DNA of 64,000 nt from Giesbergeria sp. (GTDB lineage: Bacteria > Pseudomonadota > Gammaproteobacteria > Burkholderiales > Burkholderiaceae_C). Under the pieces are notes generated by a model. The model was given only the letters and a program-made list of their open reading frames with translations. It was not told the origin of the DNA and made no database searches. Below, piece after piece: positions 41,730 to 51,973 of this stretch; positions within the stretch are counted from its first letter, which is position 1; every line of letters starts with the position of its first letter. The position numbers and the translations under genes were made by a program. The DNA is taken from NCBI GenBank assembly GCA_023150295.1, contig JAKLLE010000011.1:1-64000 (forward strand), written 5' to 3'.

Positions 41730-44700
41730 ATGGCTGATCCGAAGATCAAATACGACATCGAGGCACAAGCCACCGGCGAGGCCGCGATTGAAAAGCTCAC
41801 CGGAGCTGTAAAGGAGCTTGGCGACAGTATCGATCAAGACCTCAAGCGCGAAGCGGATGCAGCTGCACAAGCGTTGCGCAAGGTCGGCGAACAAAGTGCA
41901 GCGGCAGAGGTTTTCAGGGCGGCAGGCCTTGAAGCGGAGCGCGCAGGTGCAGCGTTCAAGGAAGCGAAAGCGGGGCTTGATGACCTGGACAGAAAGTTTG
42001 CAACAGCGGCAACCGCTGCCCAGCAATTTGGCGTTGCAGAAAAGGCCGCGCTCGATGCTGTGCGCGCTGCGGCGCGAGAGTTGGATGCTGCCAAGATAGC
42101 CCTTGCGCAGATTGATGCCACCTACGACAAGGCCGGGCGCGGGACTGCTGAATACGAGGCAGCCACAGGCGCGCTTCGCCTCACCATAGCCAAGCTGAAT
42201 GCTGATCTGCGAGAAAAGAAGGTCTCGCTGCAGGATGCATCGCAGGCGGCCAAAGCTGCAGAGCGTGAAGAGACTGCGCTTGTGCAGCAGCACCAAAAGG
42301 CCTCTGTCGAGGTTGGGCGCTTGCGCAAGGCCTACGAGGATTCAAACCGCGCGCTTGCTGACGCGAAATCCAAACTCACTGCGGCAGGCGTTGATGCCGG
42401 GAATTTTGCCGCCGAGCAGCGCCGGTTGAGTGCGGAGACAGATAGGGCCAATGCCGCTGTGCGTGGGCTTGCGGGTTCCCTTGGGGGCATGTCTGAGGCA
42501 GCGAAGGCGGGCAAGGTTCTGTCGGAGGCGTTCGGCACCCTTGGTGTGCGCAGCGCTGCAGATTTGCGCGCGGAGATTGCGCAGGTTCGCGCGGCCATGC
42601 AAACCGTAGAACAAAGCGCAGGACTGACGGGCGCAGCCCTGCAGCAGGCTTTGGGCGCTGGCAATGGCCGCCTCAAAGAACTGCAGCGCGAATTGCGCTC
42701 AGTCCAGGGGGAGATGACTCTTGCCGACCGTGCGTCTGGGCTGTTGCGCACGGGCTTGGCGCAGATCGCAGGGGGCAATGTGATTGCCAATGCGATAGGA
42801 GGCATCGCCAACAAGGCGCAGGACATGGGGCGCGAGTTCCTGGCGGCCAATTTGCAAATGGAAGGGATGCGCCGCGCCCTGAACGCCGTATACAAGGATG
42901 CGAGCGTCACGGCTGGGCAAATTGACTTCCTTCGCAAAACTGCCACCGATGCAGGTGTGTCCGCTGGAAGTCTTGCTGATTCATTCCGTTCGTTCTCTGC
43001 CTCCACGGCGGCGGCGAACATACCTCTTGAAACTACCAATGCGCTGTTTGCCAGCGTGACGAAAGCGGGAGCCACCCTCGGCCTTTCCGGTGAGCGTGTA
43101 AGCCTTGTCTTGCAGGCGCTGGGGCAAATGGCGGCCAAGGGCACGGTATCCATGGAGGAACTGCGGCAGCAGCTTGGGGAGTCACTTCCTGGGGCACTGT
43201 CTCTTTCTGCAAAAGGGCTTGGACTGACAGAGGCGCAGTTGATCAAGTTGGTGGAGTCAGGCCAACTTGCGGCGCGCGATCTATTCCCGGCGCTCGCTAA
43301 ATCGTTGCGCGATATGCAGGGGGAGACGGACGGCGTAGCAACTTCATGGGAGCGCTTGAAAAATGCGCTGACCGTTGCCTCGCAAAACACCGGGGATGCT
43401 GGTGGTATGCAGGTTCTCACGCTTGCCGTGAAGACGCTTGGGGCTGTCGCTGCTGCGGTTGTCTTGCCGTTATCTGCATTCGCAGAGGTTGTGTTTGGGC
43501 TTGCAAAGGCTGCGGGGGTGTTGCTTGGTTCGTTGGTGACATTGACGAGCCCGATGCAGGCGTTGGGCGAAATTGCAGACGGCGCCAGTGCTCGGCAAGC
43601 TGCTCTTGTCGATTCGTTCAAAGCATTGGTTTTTGGTGCCGACAGCGCAGCGAATTCGCATGCTGCTGCGGGGGCTGCGATTTCGCAGGCCGGTCGCGAT
43701 GCTGGCGCTGCTGCTGTAGGGGTTGGGCAGGTAACGCAGGCCCATAGCGCCTCTGCTGGTGCGGCCCAGGCGAATGCTGCGGCCCATGGCGCTGTAGCCA
43801 TAGCATCCCAGGTTGCTGCAGATGCAAGCATGGACGCTAGCGCCAAATGGGTGCAGCTCGGAGTGCGTCTCGGTGAAGTTGCTGTCATTCAGGAGCAGCA
43901 AGCTAAAAATGCGGAAAAGCTTGCTGCGGCGACCCGCATCGAGGGCGAGAGCATTCAGGCGCTCGCCACGCTGCGCGGGAATGACCTTGAGATGCTGGAG
44001 GCCGCCTCTTCGGCCTCGCAAGCCCACGCGGCAGCGCTGGAAAAAGTCGCGTCTGCGCGGGAGGTGCAGCTCGGCACGCTGAGGGCCGAACTGGCCGCCA
44101 AGCAGCAACTGATTGCGAACAACGCCGAAGAACAAAAAGCGCGTGCCGCAGAAATACAGGCCATCCAAAAGAAGATTGATGCGCTGGATGCTGAGACAGC
44201 GGCGTCTCGGGCTGCTGCAGAGGCGGCGAAAACAGATGCTGCGACAAAAAGCGCAGCCGTAGGCGCGTATCACGACAACGCGGAGGCTGTGGGGGCGTTG
44301 CGCATGGCTCTTGAGCAGGCGATCATCGTTCAGGAGGCATTTGAGAGCGATCGCCGAAAAGGCATTGCTACAGATCAACAGGTCGATGAGGCAAAACGCC
44401 GCGTGGCGGAGGCGCAGAGGCTCTACAACGACTCGCTCAATGATGCCGTGGCGGCGGAGCAGCGCAAGGCTGCGGCTGCAGCATCTTCGCTTCAGTTGGA
44501 GCGCACCGGTCTGGAGCTTGCTGCGGCCAAGGCAAAGGCGGCAGAGGCAAGGGCGGTTGCAGAAGGCAATGAGTATGCAGCCACGGCGGCGCGCATCAAG
44601 CAAAAGGAAATCGAAATCGCCACGCTGAAGCTGACGGTGAAAGCCCTGCTCGCCGAAGCGGACGCGATGGACATGGTCACCAACAAGAAAATTGAGGCGG

Positions 44701-45566
44701 CCATTGCAGAGGGGAAGTGGAATCAGGAGCTTGCGGCGCAAATGCAGCTACTGCGCCAGAGTGCAGAGCAAAAGCGTCTGCAGGCCGCGTCAACCAGCGA
44801 GGGGCTTAAAGAGCTTGAGCGGCAGCTCAAGAATCTCAAGTCCGCAGGAAATGATGCGCGCGATGGGGCCAACGCTGCGGCAGGCGGATTTAAGGCGATG
44901 GGGCAAGCCGCAGACAACGCGGCAAACAGTGCAAAACGTCTTCGAGAAATCTACGACCGCCACCGGCTTGATCCCGGTGACCCGAACAAATCTGACATCG
45001 ATAACCTCTACGACCGCCACACCCCGAGTTCTTCAGCAGACTTTGACAAAGCCGTCAATAAGTCGCGCAGCGAAGTCTCCGGCAACGCCACGTTGACCAA
45101 GGAATATGTGGACGCACAGATTGCCAAGCAGTGGGGCGAGCAGTTCATCGGCGATGCGGACGCGATGGAGCTTTTCAATGCGCAAATCAAGCTGGATGCG
45201 TACCGCACAAACTACGGCAACGTTGTGCGCTCGCAGCAGAGTCTGAACGAGCAGCACGCACTTCTACAGGCCGTGCAGCGCCTTGAAGAAAAGCTGCGCG
45301 CGCGCCAGGCCGATGGGCTGAACAAGCGGCTCACTCAAGCCGACGACGATGACACCGCGCCTGAGCCAACCACCCGCCGCAGCCGCACAACCGGCGGTGG
45401 TGGCGTGCAAGGCGGCATGCAAACCGGTGCGGTGGCTGGTGGCACGGTGGTCAATCTCAACTACAACGGCGTGCAGCTGGGTGCCGTCAACACCGATGCC
45501 AGCGGGCGCCAGTCCCTGCAGAAGTTCATGGACGCGCTGACCCAGGCGCGGTCGGTTGCGAGGTAA
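41730..45566 (+). CDS. Tail tape measure protein
   Basis: 1278 aa that fixes tail length. The tape-measure domain is at about residues 370-530 (MEGMRRALNAVYKDASVTAGQIDFLRKTATDAGVSAGSLADSF...MSMEELRQQLGESLPGALSL type sequence). It is preceded and followed by long Ala/Lys/Glu coiled coils (about 1-300 and 730-1130), with hydrophobic patches near 570-620. Lower GC than its neighbours (GCG/CTT/ATT codons). Length predicts a tail of roughly 190 nm by the usual 0.15 nm per residue (inference). Confidence 0.93.
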   Translation: MADPKIKYDIEAQATGEAAIEKLTGAVKELGDSIDQDLKREADAAAQALRKVGEQSAAAEVFRAAGLEAERAGAAFKEAKAGLDDLDRKFATAATAAQQFGVAEKAALDAVRAAARELDAAKIALAQIDATYDKAGRGTAEYEAATGALRLTIAKLNADLREKKVSLQDASQAAKAAEREETALVQQHQKASVEVGRLRKAYEDSNRALADAKSKLTAAGVDAGNFAAEQRRLSAETDRANAAVRGLAGSLGGMSEAAKAGKVLSEAFGTLGVRSAADLRAEIAQVRAAMQTVEQSAGLTGAALQQALGAGNGRLKELQRELRSVQGEMTLADRASGLLRTGLAQIAGGNVIANAIGGIANKAQDMGREFLAANLQMEGMRRALNAVYKDASVTAGQIDFLRKTATDAGVSAGSLADSFRSFSASTAAANIPLETTNALFASVTKAGATLGLSGERVSLVLQALGQMAAKGTVSMEELRQQLGESLPGALSLSAKGLGLTEAQLIKLVESGQLAARDLFPALAKSLRDMQGETDGVATSWERLKNALTVASQNTGDAGGMQVLTLAVKTLGAVAAAVVLPLSAFAEVVFGLAKAAGVLLGSLVTLTSPMQALGEIADGASARQAALVDSFKALVFGADSAANSHAAAGAAISQAGRDAGAAAVGVGQVTQAHSASAGAAQANAAAHGAVAIASQVAADASMDASAKWVQLGVRLGEVAVIQEQQAKNAEKLAAATRIEGESIQALATLRGNDLEMLEAASSASQAHAAALEKVASAREVQLGTLRAELAAKQQLIANNAEEQKARAAEIQAIQKKIDALDAETAASRAAAEAAKTDAATKSAAVGAYHDNAEAVGALRMALEQAIIVQEAFESDRRKGIATDQQVDEAKRRVAEAQRLYNDSLNDAVAAEQRKAAAAASSLQLERTGLELAAAKAKAAEARAVAEGNEYAATAARIKQKEIEIATLKLTVKALLAEADAMDMVTNKKIEAAIAEGKWNQELAAQMQLLRQSAEQKRLQAASTSEGLKELERQLKNLKSAGNDARDGANAAAGGFKAMGQAADNAANSAKRLREIYDRHRLDPGDPNKSDIDNLYDRHTPSSSADFDKAVNKSRSEVSGNATLTKEYVDAQIAKQWGEQFIGDADAMELFNAQIKLDAYRTNYGNVVRSQQSLNEQHALLQAVQRLEEKLRARQADGLNKRLTQADDDDTAPEPTTRRSRTTGGGGVQGGMQTGAVAGGTVVNLNYNGVQLGAVNTDASGRQSLQKFMDALTQARSVAR

Positions 45567-45569
45567 GCC

Positions 45570-45983
45570 ATGGCCATCACTTTGCAAAATGGCGCAGACA
45601 CCATCGTGCTGCCCCCCGATCTGCTGTGGTCGGATGAGTTCGCCTGGTCGCCCGTGTCGCAGGGCACCGAGCGCAGCGTGACGGGCGCGTTGCTGATCGA
45701 TGTGTCCACGCGGCAAGACGGCATGCCAATCACCCTGACCGGCACGGAGCGCCACGCATGGATGCAGCGCCCCGAGGTGCAGGCCCTGCGCGCCTGGCTG
45801 GCGCTGCAGGGGCAGGTGTTCACGCTCACGATCAACGGGCAGGCCTTCACCGTGTTGTTCGACCACGGCACCGACGAGACCTCTCGCGCCTTCGTTGTCT
45901 CCCCGCTGATCGACTTCAGCGACCCGCAGCCGCAGGACTACTACTGCAGCGTCACGCTGCGCTTCATCACAACAACACCATGA
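45570..45983 (+). CDS. Tail tip-associated protein (minor tail)
   Basis: 137 aa, MAITLQNGADTIVLPPDLLWSDEFAWSPVSQGTERSVTGALLIDVSTRQDG, beta-rich. Located after the tape measure, where small tip proteins (lambda M/L region) sit. Overlaps the next gene by 4 bp. The motif DGMPITLTG followed by a Trp-rich helix is seen in several betaproteobacterial prophages as I recall. Confidence 0.7.
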   Translation: MAITLQNGADTIVLPPDLLWSDEFAWSPVSQGTERSVTGALLIDVSTRQDGMPITLTGTERHAWMQRPEVQALRAWLALQGQVFTLTINGQAFTVLFDHGTDETSRAFVVSPLIDFSDPQPQDYYCSVTLRFITTTP

Positions 45984-48253
45984 CCATCCAATCCGGCGAC
46001 ATCAAAATTCTCGCGTCCAAAGTCATGGACGACGTTCCCGAGGGCGGCGGCGGGCCATCCGGCACCGTCATCCCCGACAACAACAGCAACGCCGTGTTCA
46101 CCGACGTGTCCGAGGTTGACCGCGCGGGCGGCGCCGCCAGCATTCGGCAGGTGCACACCCATGTGCAGACGGCGGACGTTGACCGCTTTCTTGGCGCGCA
46201 CATCATCGTCAGCCGCATCCCCAACGACGACAACGTGGCCATCACGCTGGCAGAGTGCAACCCGTTCGATCGGCGCACCGACATTGCAACGGCCATCGAA
46301 AACTACCTGATCCAGGGGCCTGAGTGGAATGGCTATCTGTTTGAAAACCACGTCCAGGGCCAGCGCAGCATCCAGTTGTTCCAGCGCCTAGGCACGCCAA
46401 CGCCGCCCATCGGGCGCACGCTGGTGCTCATCAAAAACGAGGGCCTCGGCACCGAGTACAAGCAGTACGTGCGCGTCACTGCGGTTGAGTCCGAAGACCG
46501 CACCTTCTCCTACTCGTCGAGTGGCGGGTATGCGGATTATGTTGGCACCGTGGTCACCTGCGACATATCGGATGAGCTGCGTGAGGCCTTCCCAGGCTCT
46601 ACCGCAGACCGCGCCTTTGTCCGCAATGCCAGCGAGACCATCGTGCGCGACACCACCGTGGCCGATGCCGCCACCTACTACGGCGCGGTGCCCCTGAGCG
46701 CGGCTGCTGACCTGGGCGACATCAGCGCCAAGGTCGTGGGCATCTACAGCCAGCTCGTGCCAAGCGCCCGCACCGAGACCACGGCCATCGACCAAAAGCC
46801 CGCCGCGCAGCGCCTGCTCACGCTGGCCAGCACGCCGCGCTTGATCGAGGTGCCCATCGTTCCCCACAGCCTGCGCATCCGCGTGGGGCAGGAAAACCGG
46901 GGCTTTTCATGGGTGCAAATGCTCAAGCCACTGCCCGCGCCGGGTACGGTGGTCATCAGCTTCATGGTGCTGGGCAACTGGTACACGGTGCAGGACGACG
47001 GCGCAGGCGGATTCACCGGCAGTGGTACGGGCGTCATCAACTACACCACCGGCAGCATCGCCGTCACCTTCCCGTCTATGCCGGATGCGGGCAGCAGCGT
47101 GCTGTTCCAGTGGGGCGAAAACACCGCCTTCACCAACCGCAGCGGGGCGGCTGGCTACCGCATGCCAGAGTTTTCTTGGGAAGTCGCCCAGGCGCCCATC
47201 AAGCCCGGCACCATCACCGTCACCTGGCAGTCGGGCGGCGCCACGCGCACCGCCACCGACGACGGCACGGGCGACCTGTCTGGCGACGGCACCGGCAGCG
47301 TGAACTACGCCACCGGCCAAATCAGCCTGCGGCCTGCCTACATGCTTGACGCCGGGGGCGAGTTCAGCACACAGTACACCTACACCCCACAGGTGACGGA
47401 GCGCTTTGCCAGCGTGTCGCCCGACGCCGGAGGCTTTGCCACCCTTACCCTGGGCGAGGTGCCAGCGCCGCGCAGCATCAGCGTGCAATGGACAACGGTG
47501 CGCAACTGCACCACCAGCGCAGGCAGCACCGAGGCGGTCACGCAAAGCACCACCACGTCGGGCGTGGGGCCTGATGGCAAGGTCATCTATCGCGGGGGCT
47601 CGCCGGGGTGCAGCCTCACGTTCTACAGCCCAACCAGTGCCAGCACCAGCGGCTTCCCGCCCAGCGCCACGGTCGAGGTGCATGTGCAGACCACCAGCGC
47701 AGGCACTTTCGACTGGAGAATTCAAGACGTGAATACCACCCCCTGGCCCACGGCTGCAATGCCTGCCGACCTGATAACCGGCGCCTCATCCGGAACCGTG
47801 GTCACCACCTACCCGCCGGGCATTGTGGCGGGCAAGGCCATAGGCACCTTCACGGTCGCGCTGGCTGCGGCCACGGCCATGCACGAGGGGCAGGTGGTGT
47901 TGACAGACTTCACCACCGCCACCATTGCCGTGGCCTCGCTGCGCGTGGAGCCCAGCAGCACCGTGCGCGCCACGGTCACGCCGCCCACCCCGGCTGACGC
48001 CGTGCGCCTGCCAGATGGCGTGGGCGCAGTTCCCAAAATCTTCCCTGGCGGGGTTTACAACTCGGACGACCTGACCGTAGTTGGCCGCAAGGTCGATGTG
48101 GGGGTGCAGCCCCTGTACGACGCCACCTATGGCTACAGCTATGACCCACCCATGGGCGCTGCCACCTGGAACGACGCCGAAATGGTCGCCGGACAAAAGG
48201 CCATGCTCAGTCAGCGTGGCGTGACTACAACTTACAAGCGCTGGGGGTTCTAA
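45980..48253 (+). CDS. Large tail tip protein A
   Basis: 757 aa from the ATG overlapping the previous stop. An N-terminal region (DVSEVDRAGGAASIRQVHTHVQTADVDRFLGAHIIVSRIPNDDNVAITLAECNPFDRR) is followed by beta modules of the form GTG-x2-NY-x-TG-x-I (GTGVINYTTGSIAVTF; GTGSVNYATGQISL), then a Ser/Thr-rich C-terminal part. Shares these modules with the next protein. Probably part of the tail hub or tip; no lambda counterpart by sequence. Confidence 0.7.
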   Translation: MTIQSGDIKILASKVMDDVPEGGGGPSGTVIPDNNSNAVFTDVSEVDRAGGAASIRQVHTHVQTADVDRFLGAHIIVSRIPNDDNVAITLAECNPFDRRTDIATAIENYLIQGPEWNGYLFENHVQGQRSIQLFQRLGTPTPPIGRTLVLIKNEGLGTEYKQYVRVTAVESEDRTFSYSSSGGYADYVGTVVTCDISDELREAFPGSTADRAFVRNASETIVRDTTVADAATYYGAVPLSAAADLGDISAKVVGIYSQLVPSARTETTAIDQKPAAQRLLTLASTPRLIEVPIVPHSLRIRVGQENRGFSWVQMLKPLPAPGTVVISFMVLGNWYTVQDDGAGGFTGSGTGVINYTTGSIAVTFPSMPDAGSSVLFQWGENTAFTNRSGAAGYRMPEFSWEVAQAPIKPGTITVTWQSGGATRTATDDGTGDLSGDGTGSVNYATGQISLRPAYMLDAGGEFSTQYTYTPQVTERFASVSPDAGGFATLTLGEVPAPRSISVQWTTVRNCTTSAGSTEAVTQSTTTSGVGPDGKVIYRGGSPGCSLTFYSPTSASTSGFPPSATVEVHVQTTSAGTFDWRIQDVNTTPWPTAAMPADLITGASSGTVVTTYPPGIVAGKAIGTFTVALAAATAMHEGQVVLTDFTTATIAVASLRVEPSSTVRATVTPPTPADAVRLPDGVGAVPKIFPGGVYNSDDLTVVGRKVDVGVQPLYDATYGYSYDPPMGAATWNDAEMVAGQKAMLSQRGVTTTYKRWGF

Positions 48254-48255
48254 AA

Positions 48256-50337
48256 ATGGCAGTAGAAGTAGGGGTCGATTTTCCGGGGAGCCACGGCATA
48301 GTTTTGGGGCCGGGCTCCGGGGTCAGCATAAGCCCAGGCCCAGGCACAGGCCCTAGTCCCACGGTCACCGCGCCTGTGATCACGCCCACGCCGCCTGTGG
48401 TCACCATGCCGCCAGCACCAGTGGCGCCACCAGAGCCGCCCGCTGTGCCGTCCCCTGGCACGGTCACCAGCGTCGTGCCCGTACAGTCCAAGCTTGTCAA
48501 CGGCTCCACAAAAACCGAAACCCGCTACCGCACCACAAAAACGCAAGAAACCGTGGCGCACACCCTGTCCGACAATGGCAGCGGGGAGCTGGGCGCATGG
48601 GGCACGGTCAGCTACGCGGGCAAGTCCGTTAACGTCAAATTCGTGAGCCTGGACAGCACCACCGACGGCTACAAGTCTGACCATGAGGACAGCACCACCT
48701 TCGACGGCGGCGAGGTCACCGCAGGCGGCACCACGGCCAGCAACAACAGCCAGAAAGGCGGCGAGTACGCAGACAACACCATGAGCGAGCAGTTGCTCGC
48801 ATCCAGCACCGTCATGGTGACCTACAGCACAGGCAGCGGCGCCGAGGTGGTCAACACCCACAGCTTTGCCCCGCCGGATGTGCAGATAGATTTGTGTCCG
48901 TATACCAGCGACTACGTGGTGCCCGGCAGCGTGCGCTTCTCATGGATGGGTCAGGTGTTCGAGGACTACGACGGCCTGCTCGTGCGGGGCCGCACGCCCA
49001 CAGAGCCCGGCTGGGTGGCGGGGCAAATGAACTACAGCACGGGCATCGCCACGGTCACAGACTACATCGTCAGCGGCTCGCCCACAGCCTTCAGCCTCGA
49101 CAGCCTTTGGACGGTGCGACAAAATTGGAACACCGCCAGCGTCTTTTTGCGCACCCAGGCCGCGCCGCTCAAGCCCAGCGGGTTTGTCATGAACCTGAGC
49201 GACGCCCAGGGCAACAGCATCACGGCCATGGCGGGCATTGACGGCAACATCACCGGCACCCACCTGCGCGGGCGCATCAAGTACCTGACGGGTGAGGTGG
49301 AGCTGCAATTTGGAGACTACGTGCTCGACAGCAGCCTCACCGCAGAGCAAAAAGCCGAATGGTGGTACGACGTGGCCGACGTGGGCGCGGTGGAGGCCGA
49401 CAAAATCTGGCGCCCCTGGCCCGTTGACCCCACCACACTGCGCTACAACAGCGTCAGCTACTTCTACCTGCCAATCGACGCCGACCTGCTGGGCCTAGAC
49501 CCCGTGCGCCTGCCACCAGATGGCCGCGTGCCCATCTTCCGCGCGGGCAGCTACGCGGTTGTGGGCCACACCGCCGAAACGCCCGAGGCCACCGTCAGCG
49601 ACGGGCAAACCATCAATTGCGGCCGCACCCGCCTGTCCCGCGCCCGCGTGCTGGGCAGCAATGGCGCGGTCATCCATACCGGCTACACGGCAGACCTGGA
49701 CGCAGGCACCGTCACCTTTACGGACGTGACCGGCTACAGCCAGCCCGTGCGCGTGGAGCACCGCATTGAAGACCTCGCGCGCGTGTCCGACGTGCAAATC
49801 GACGGCACGCTCACCTTCACGCGCCAGCTCAGCCACGACTTCCCCCTTGGCAGCCTGGTTAGCAGCGCGCTGATGGCGGGCAACCTCAAGGCCCGCGTGT
49901 CCCACCTGTTCGACCAGTATTCATGGCTGGGCGACTGGGCAGACAACACCGTGGGCGACGTGGCCCTTGGCACCTACAACGACACCGTGGCCCCCATCGT
50001 GGTCACCAACGCAGGCGCACTCACAGAGCGCTGGGCGCTGATCTTCACCAGCTCCACGCAGTTTCGCATCGTGGGCGAAAAAGTGGGGCAGATCGGCACG
50101 GGCGACATCAACACCGAGACCGCCCCCATCAACCCAATTACCGGCGTGCCGTACTTTGTGCTGCCTGCCCTGGGCTGGGGCGCGGGCTGGGTGGCGGGCA
50201 ACGTGCTGCGCCTCAACACCGTGGGGGCCATGTTCCCCGTGGCCGTCATCCGCACCGTGCAGGCCGGGCCTGCGGCGGGCATTGACTACAACTTTGAACT
50301 GCTGGTGCGCGGCGACGTTGACCGCCCGGCGCCCTGA
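48256..50337 (+). CDS. Large tail tip protein B
   Basis: 693 aa. Pro/Gly-rich N-terminus (about residues 15-70), then beta modules resembling protein A (GQMNYSTGIATVTDY; LTGEVELQFGDYV; a later DLDAGTVTFTDV), and a C-terminal half that pairs in order with a similar region of other phages' tip proteins (FDQYSWLGDWADNTVGD...). Two bases after protein A. Function inferred as tail tip/hub from position. Confidence 0.7.
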   Translation: MAVEVGVDFPGSHGIVLGPGSGVSISPGPGTGPSPTVTAPVITPTPPVVTMPPAPVAPPEPPAVPSPGTVTSVVPVQSKLVNGSTKTETRYRTTKTQETVAHTLSDNGSGELGAWGTVSYAGKSVNVKFVSLDSTTDGYKSDHEDSTTFDGGEVTAGGTTASNNSQKGGEYADNTMSEQLLASSTVMVTYSTGSGAEVVNTHSFAPPDVQIDLCPYTSDYVVPGSVRFSWMGQVFEDYDGLLVRGRTPTEPGWVAGQMNYSTGIATVTDYIVSGSPTAFSLDSLWTVRQNWNTASVFLRTQAAPLKPSGFVMNLSDAQGNSITAMAGIDGNITGTHLRGRIKYLTGEVELQFGDYVLDSSLTAEQKAEWWYDVADVGAVEADKIWRPWPVDPTTLRYNSVSYFYLPIDADLLGLDPVRLPPDGRVPIFRAGSYAVVGHTAETPEATVSDGQTINCGRTRLSRARVLGSNGAVIHTGYTADLDAGTVTFTDVTGYSQPVRVEHRIEDLARVSDVQIDGTLTFTRQLSHDFPLGSLVSSALMAGNLKARVSHLFDQYSWLGDWADNTVGDVALGTYNDTVAPIVVTNAGALTERWALIFTSSTQFRIVGEKVGQIGTGDINTETAPINPITGVPYFVLPALGWGAGWVAGNVLRLNTVGAMFPVAVIRTVQAGPAAGIDYNFELLVRGDVDRPAP

Positions 50338-50367
50338 CCCTGCAATCAATTGCACAAGGAGACTTGA

Positions 50368-51570
50368 ATGGCATCCCCTGTTGACACCTCAGTCAAATTC
50401 ATCACCGAGAACATGCCCGGTGCACCCGTGCTGAGTGGCACCGCTGGCGCTCTGATTTCGGTGCTCGACGCCCTGCTGGTGACCGGCTTTGGCCTGCGCA
50501 CAGCCACATCAGTGACTGTTGCGGGCGGTGTGGCCACGGTCACGCTGTCAAGCGACGCGCTCAACGGAAACCTGCTGCACAGCGTCATCCTTGTGGACGG
50601 TGTTGCCGCTCCCATGGCCGACCTCAACGGCGAGCAGCGCGTGACCGCCGCCACCAGCACCACGTTGCAGTTCGCCACCGCAGTCGCGGACGGTACCGCC
50701 ACCGGCACTATTACCATCAAGTCTGCCCCGGTGGGATGGGAAAAGAAATACAGCGACACCAACCTTGCTGTTTACAAAAGCACCGATGTGCAGGCCCACG
50801 GACGCCACTGGCGTGTAGACGACACCGGCACCACTGCGGCGCGTGTAGTCGAGTACGAGACCATGGCCGACGTCAACACAGGCAGCGGGCCGAGTCCCAC
50901 GGCGGCCTATATCTCGGGCGGCGGCTATGTGCACAAAAGCGCCGTGGCCAGCGCCGCTGCTGCACGCTACGCCATGGCTGCGGATTCGCGCACGGTGCTG
51001 CTGGCGCTTGGGCCTGGCACGGCCACTGCGGCCACCTATCGCGTCGCCAACATTCGTGGCTTCGGCGACGCCATTGCGTTAGCCCCTGCAGGGGACTCGT
51101 GGGCATCATTTGTGTCGCTTTGTGGGGCTAGCGCCACCAGCGGCTTTACCTACGGCTCCTTGAGTGGAGGGCCAGTGTCCTCGGTCACCGGCTTTTCGGC
51201 ACTGTCGCGGTCATATACCGGCTTGGGAGCGTCGGTCATAGCTGATGCTGTGCCAATGTCAGGAACGCTCACCACGATGTCTGGCGGCGATTCCTTCATG
51301 GGGCCAGCGCCGTCGGCGGTGGACGGGCAGATCAAGCTGTCCCGGGTGTTTTTCAGGGAGCAGGGCTCATCCAACCCACCCAGGGCCATCGTTCCCGGCG
51401 TGCTTTACGTGCCGCAGTCCGGCCTCGCCAGTTTGGTGGCAGGCGGTGATATTGCGGTGGGCGCTGGTGACTGGGCGGGGCGTCAGCTCATGGCAGTGGC
51501 ATGTGGTACTGCTTCCAACCAATTACCAACTGGCGCCGCCTTCATTGACATCACCGGCCCTTGGCGTTGA
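50368..51570 (+). CDS. Tail protein, fibre-like
   Basis: 400 aa, Ala/Gly/Thr-rich and strand-forming: FITENMPGAPVLSGTAGALISVLDALLVTGFGL near the start; VGWEKKYSDTNLAVYKSTDVQAHGRHWRVDDTG in the middle. The absence of coiled coil or charged repeats argues for a globular tail component or short fibre. Good AAGGAGA site. May contribute to host binding (inference). Confidence 0.65.
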   Translation: MASPVDTSVKFITENMPGAPVLSGTAGALISVLDALLVTGFGLRTATSVTVAGGVATVTLSSDALNGNLLHSVILVDGVAAPMADLNGEQRVTAATSTTLQFATAVADGTATGTITIKSAPVGWEKKYSDTNLAVYKSTDVQAHGRHWRVDDTGTTAARVVEYETMADVNTGSGPSPTAAYISGGGYVHKSAVASAAAARYAMAADSRTVLLALGPGTATAATYRVANIRGFGDAIALAPAGDSWASFVSLCGASATSGFTYGSLSGGPVSSVTGFSALSRSYTGLGASVIADAVPMSGTLTTMSGGDSFMGPAPSAVDGQIKLSRVFFREQGSSNPPRAIVPGVLYVPQSGLASLVAGGDIAVGAGDWAGRQLMAVACGTASNQLPTGAAFIDITGPWR

Positions 51571-51574
51571 ATCC

Positions 51575-51973
51575 ATGTCCACCATCGCTACTCCAACCGG
51601 GGCTTTGCCAGCGCCAGGCTGGATACAAGGCCGCGCAGCGCAGAAGTACACCGGCCATGCCGCCGTGCCAGCGCTGGGTCACATGCAGCAAGACTGGCGC
51701 CTGCGCCTGCCCACAACGGGGCAGATCACCGACCGCGTGATGTTCAAAGCCACGCCCTCATCCCCCGAGGCGCCATTTGCAAAAGGCCGCGTGTGGCTGC
51801 TGCGCGCAGCCGACGGCTACAAAGCCTGGGAGGGCTGGAGCGACGCGGGCGGCTACTACACGGCAACCGGCCTTGAGCTGGGCGTGGAGTACATCGCCGT
51901 GGGCATAGACCCGTACCGCAACCACAAAGCCACGGGCGCAGGGCCTGTGGTGGCCACGGAGGCCGCGCCATGA
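51575..51973 (+). CDS. Small tail-associated protein
   Basis: 132 aa from MSTIATPTGALPAPGWIQGRAAQKY. The second half (APFAKGRVWLLRAADGYKAWEGWSDAGGYYTATGLELGVEYIAVGIDPYRNHKATG) is a carboxypeptidase-regulatory/Ig-like beta domain, as in many phage tail decorations. Overlaps the next gene by 4 bp. The track frame starts too far upstream. Confidence 0.65.
   Translation: MSTIATPTGALPAPGWIQGRAAQKYTGHAAVPALGHMQQDWRLRLPTTGQITDRVMFKATPSSPEAPFAKGRVWLLRAADGYKAWEGWSDAGGYYTATGLELGVEYIAVGIDPYRNHKATGAGPVVATEAAP

Noticed and set aside
41495-41800. 101-codon minus-strand ORF listed in the track between tail tube and tape measure
   Set aside because: It is in a different frame from the 59-aa ORF, overlaps both flanking genes and is low-complexity; the 59-aa frame has the better start.
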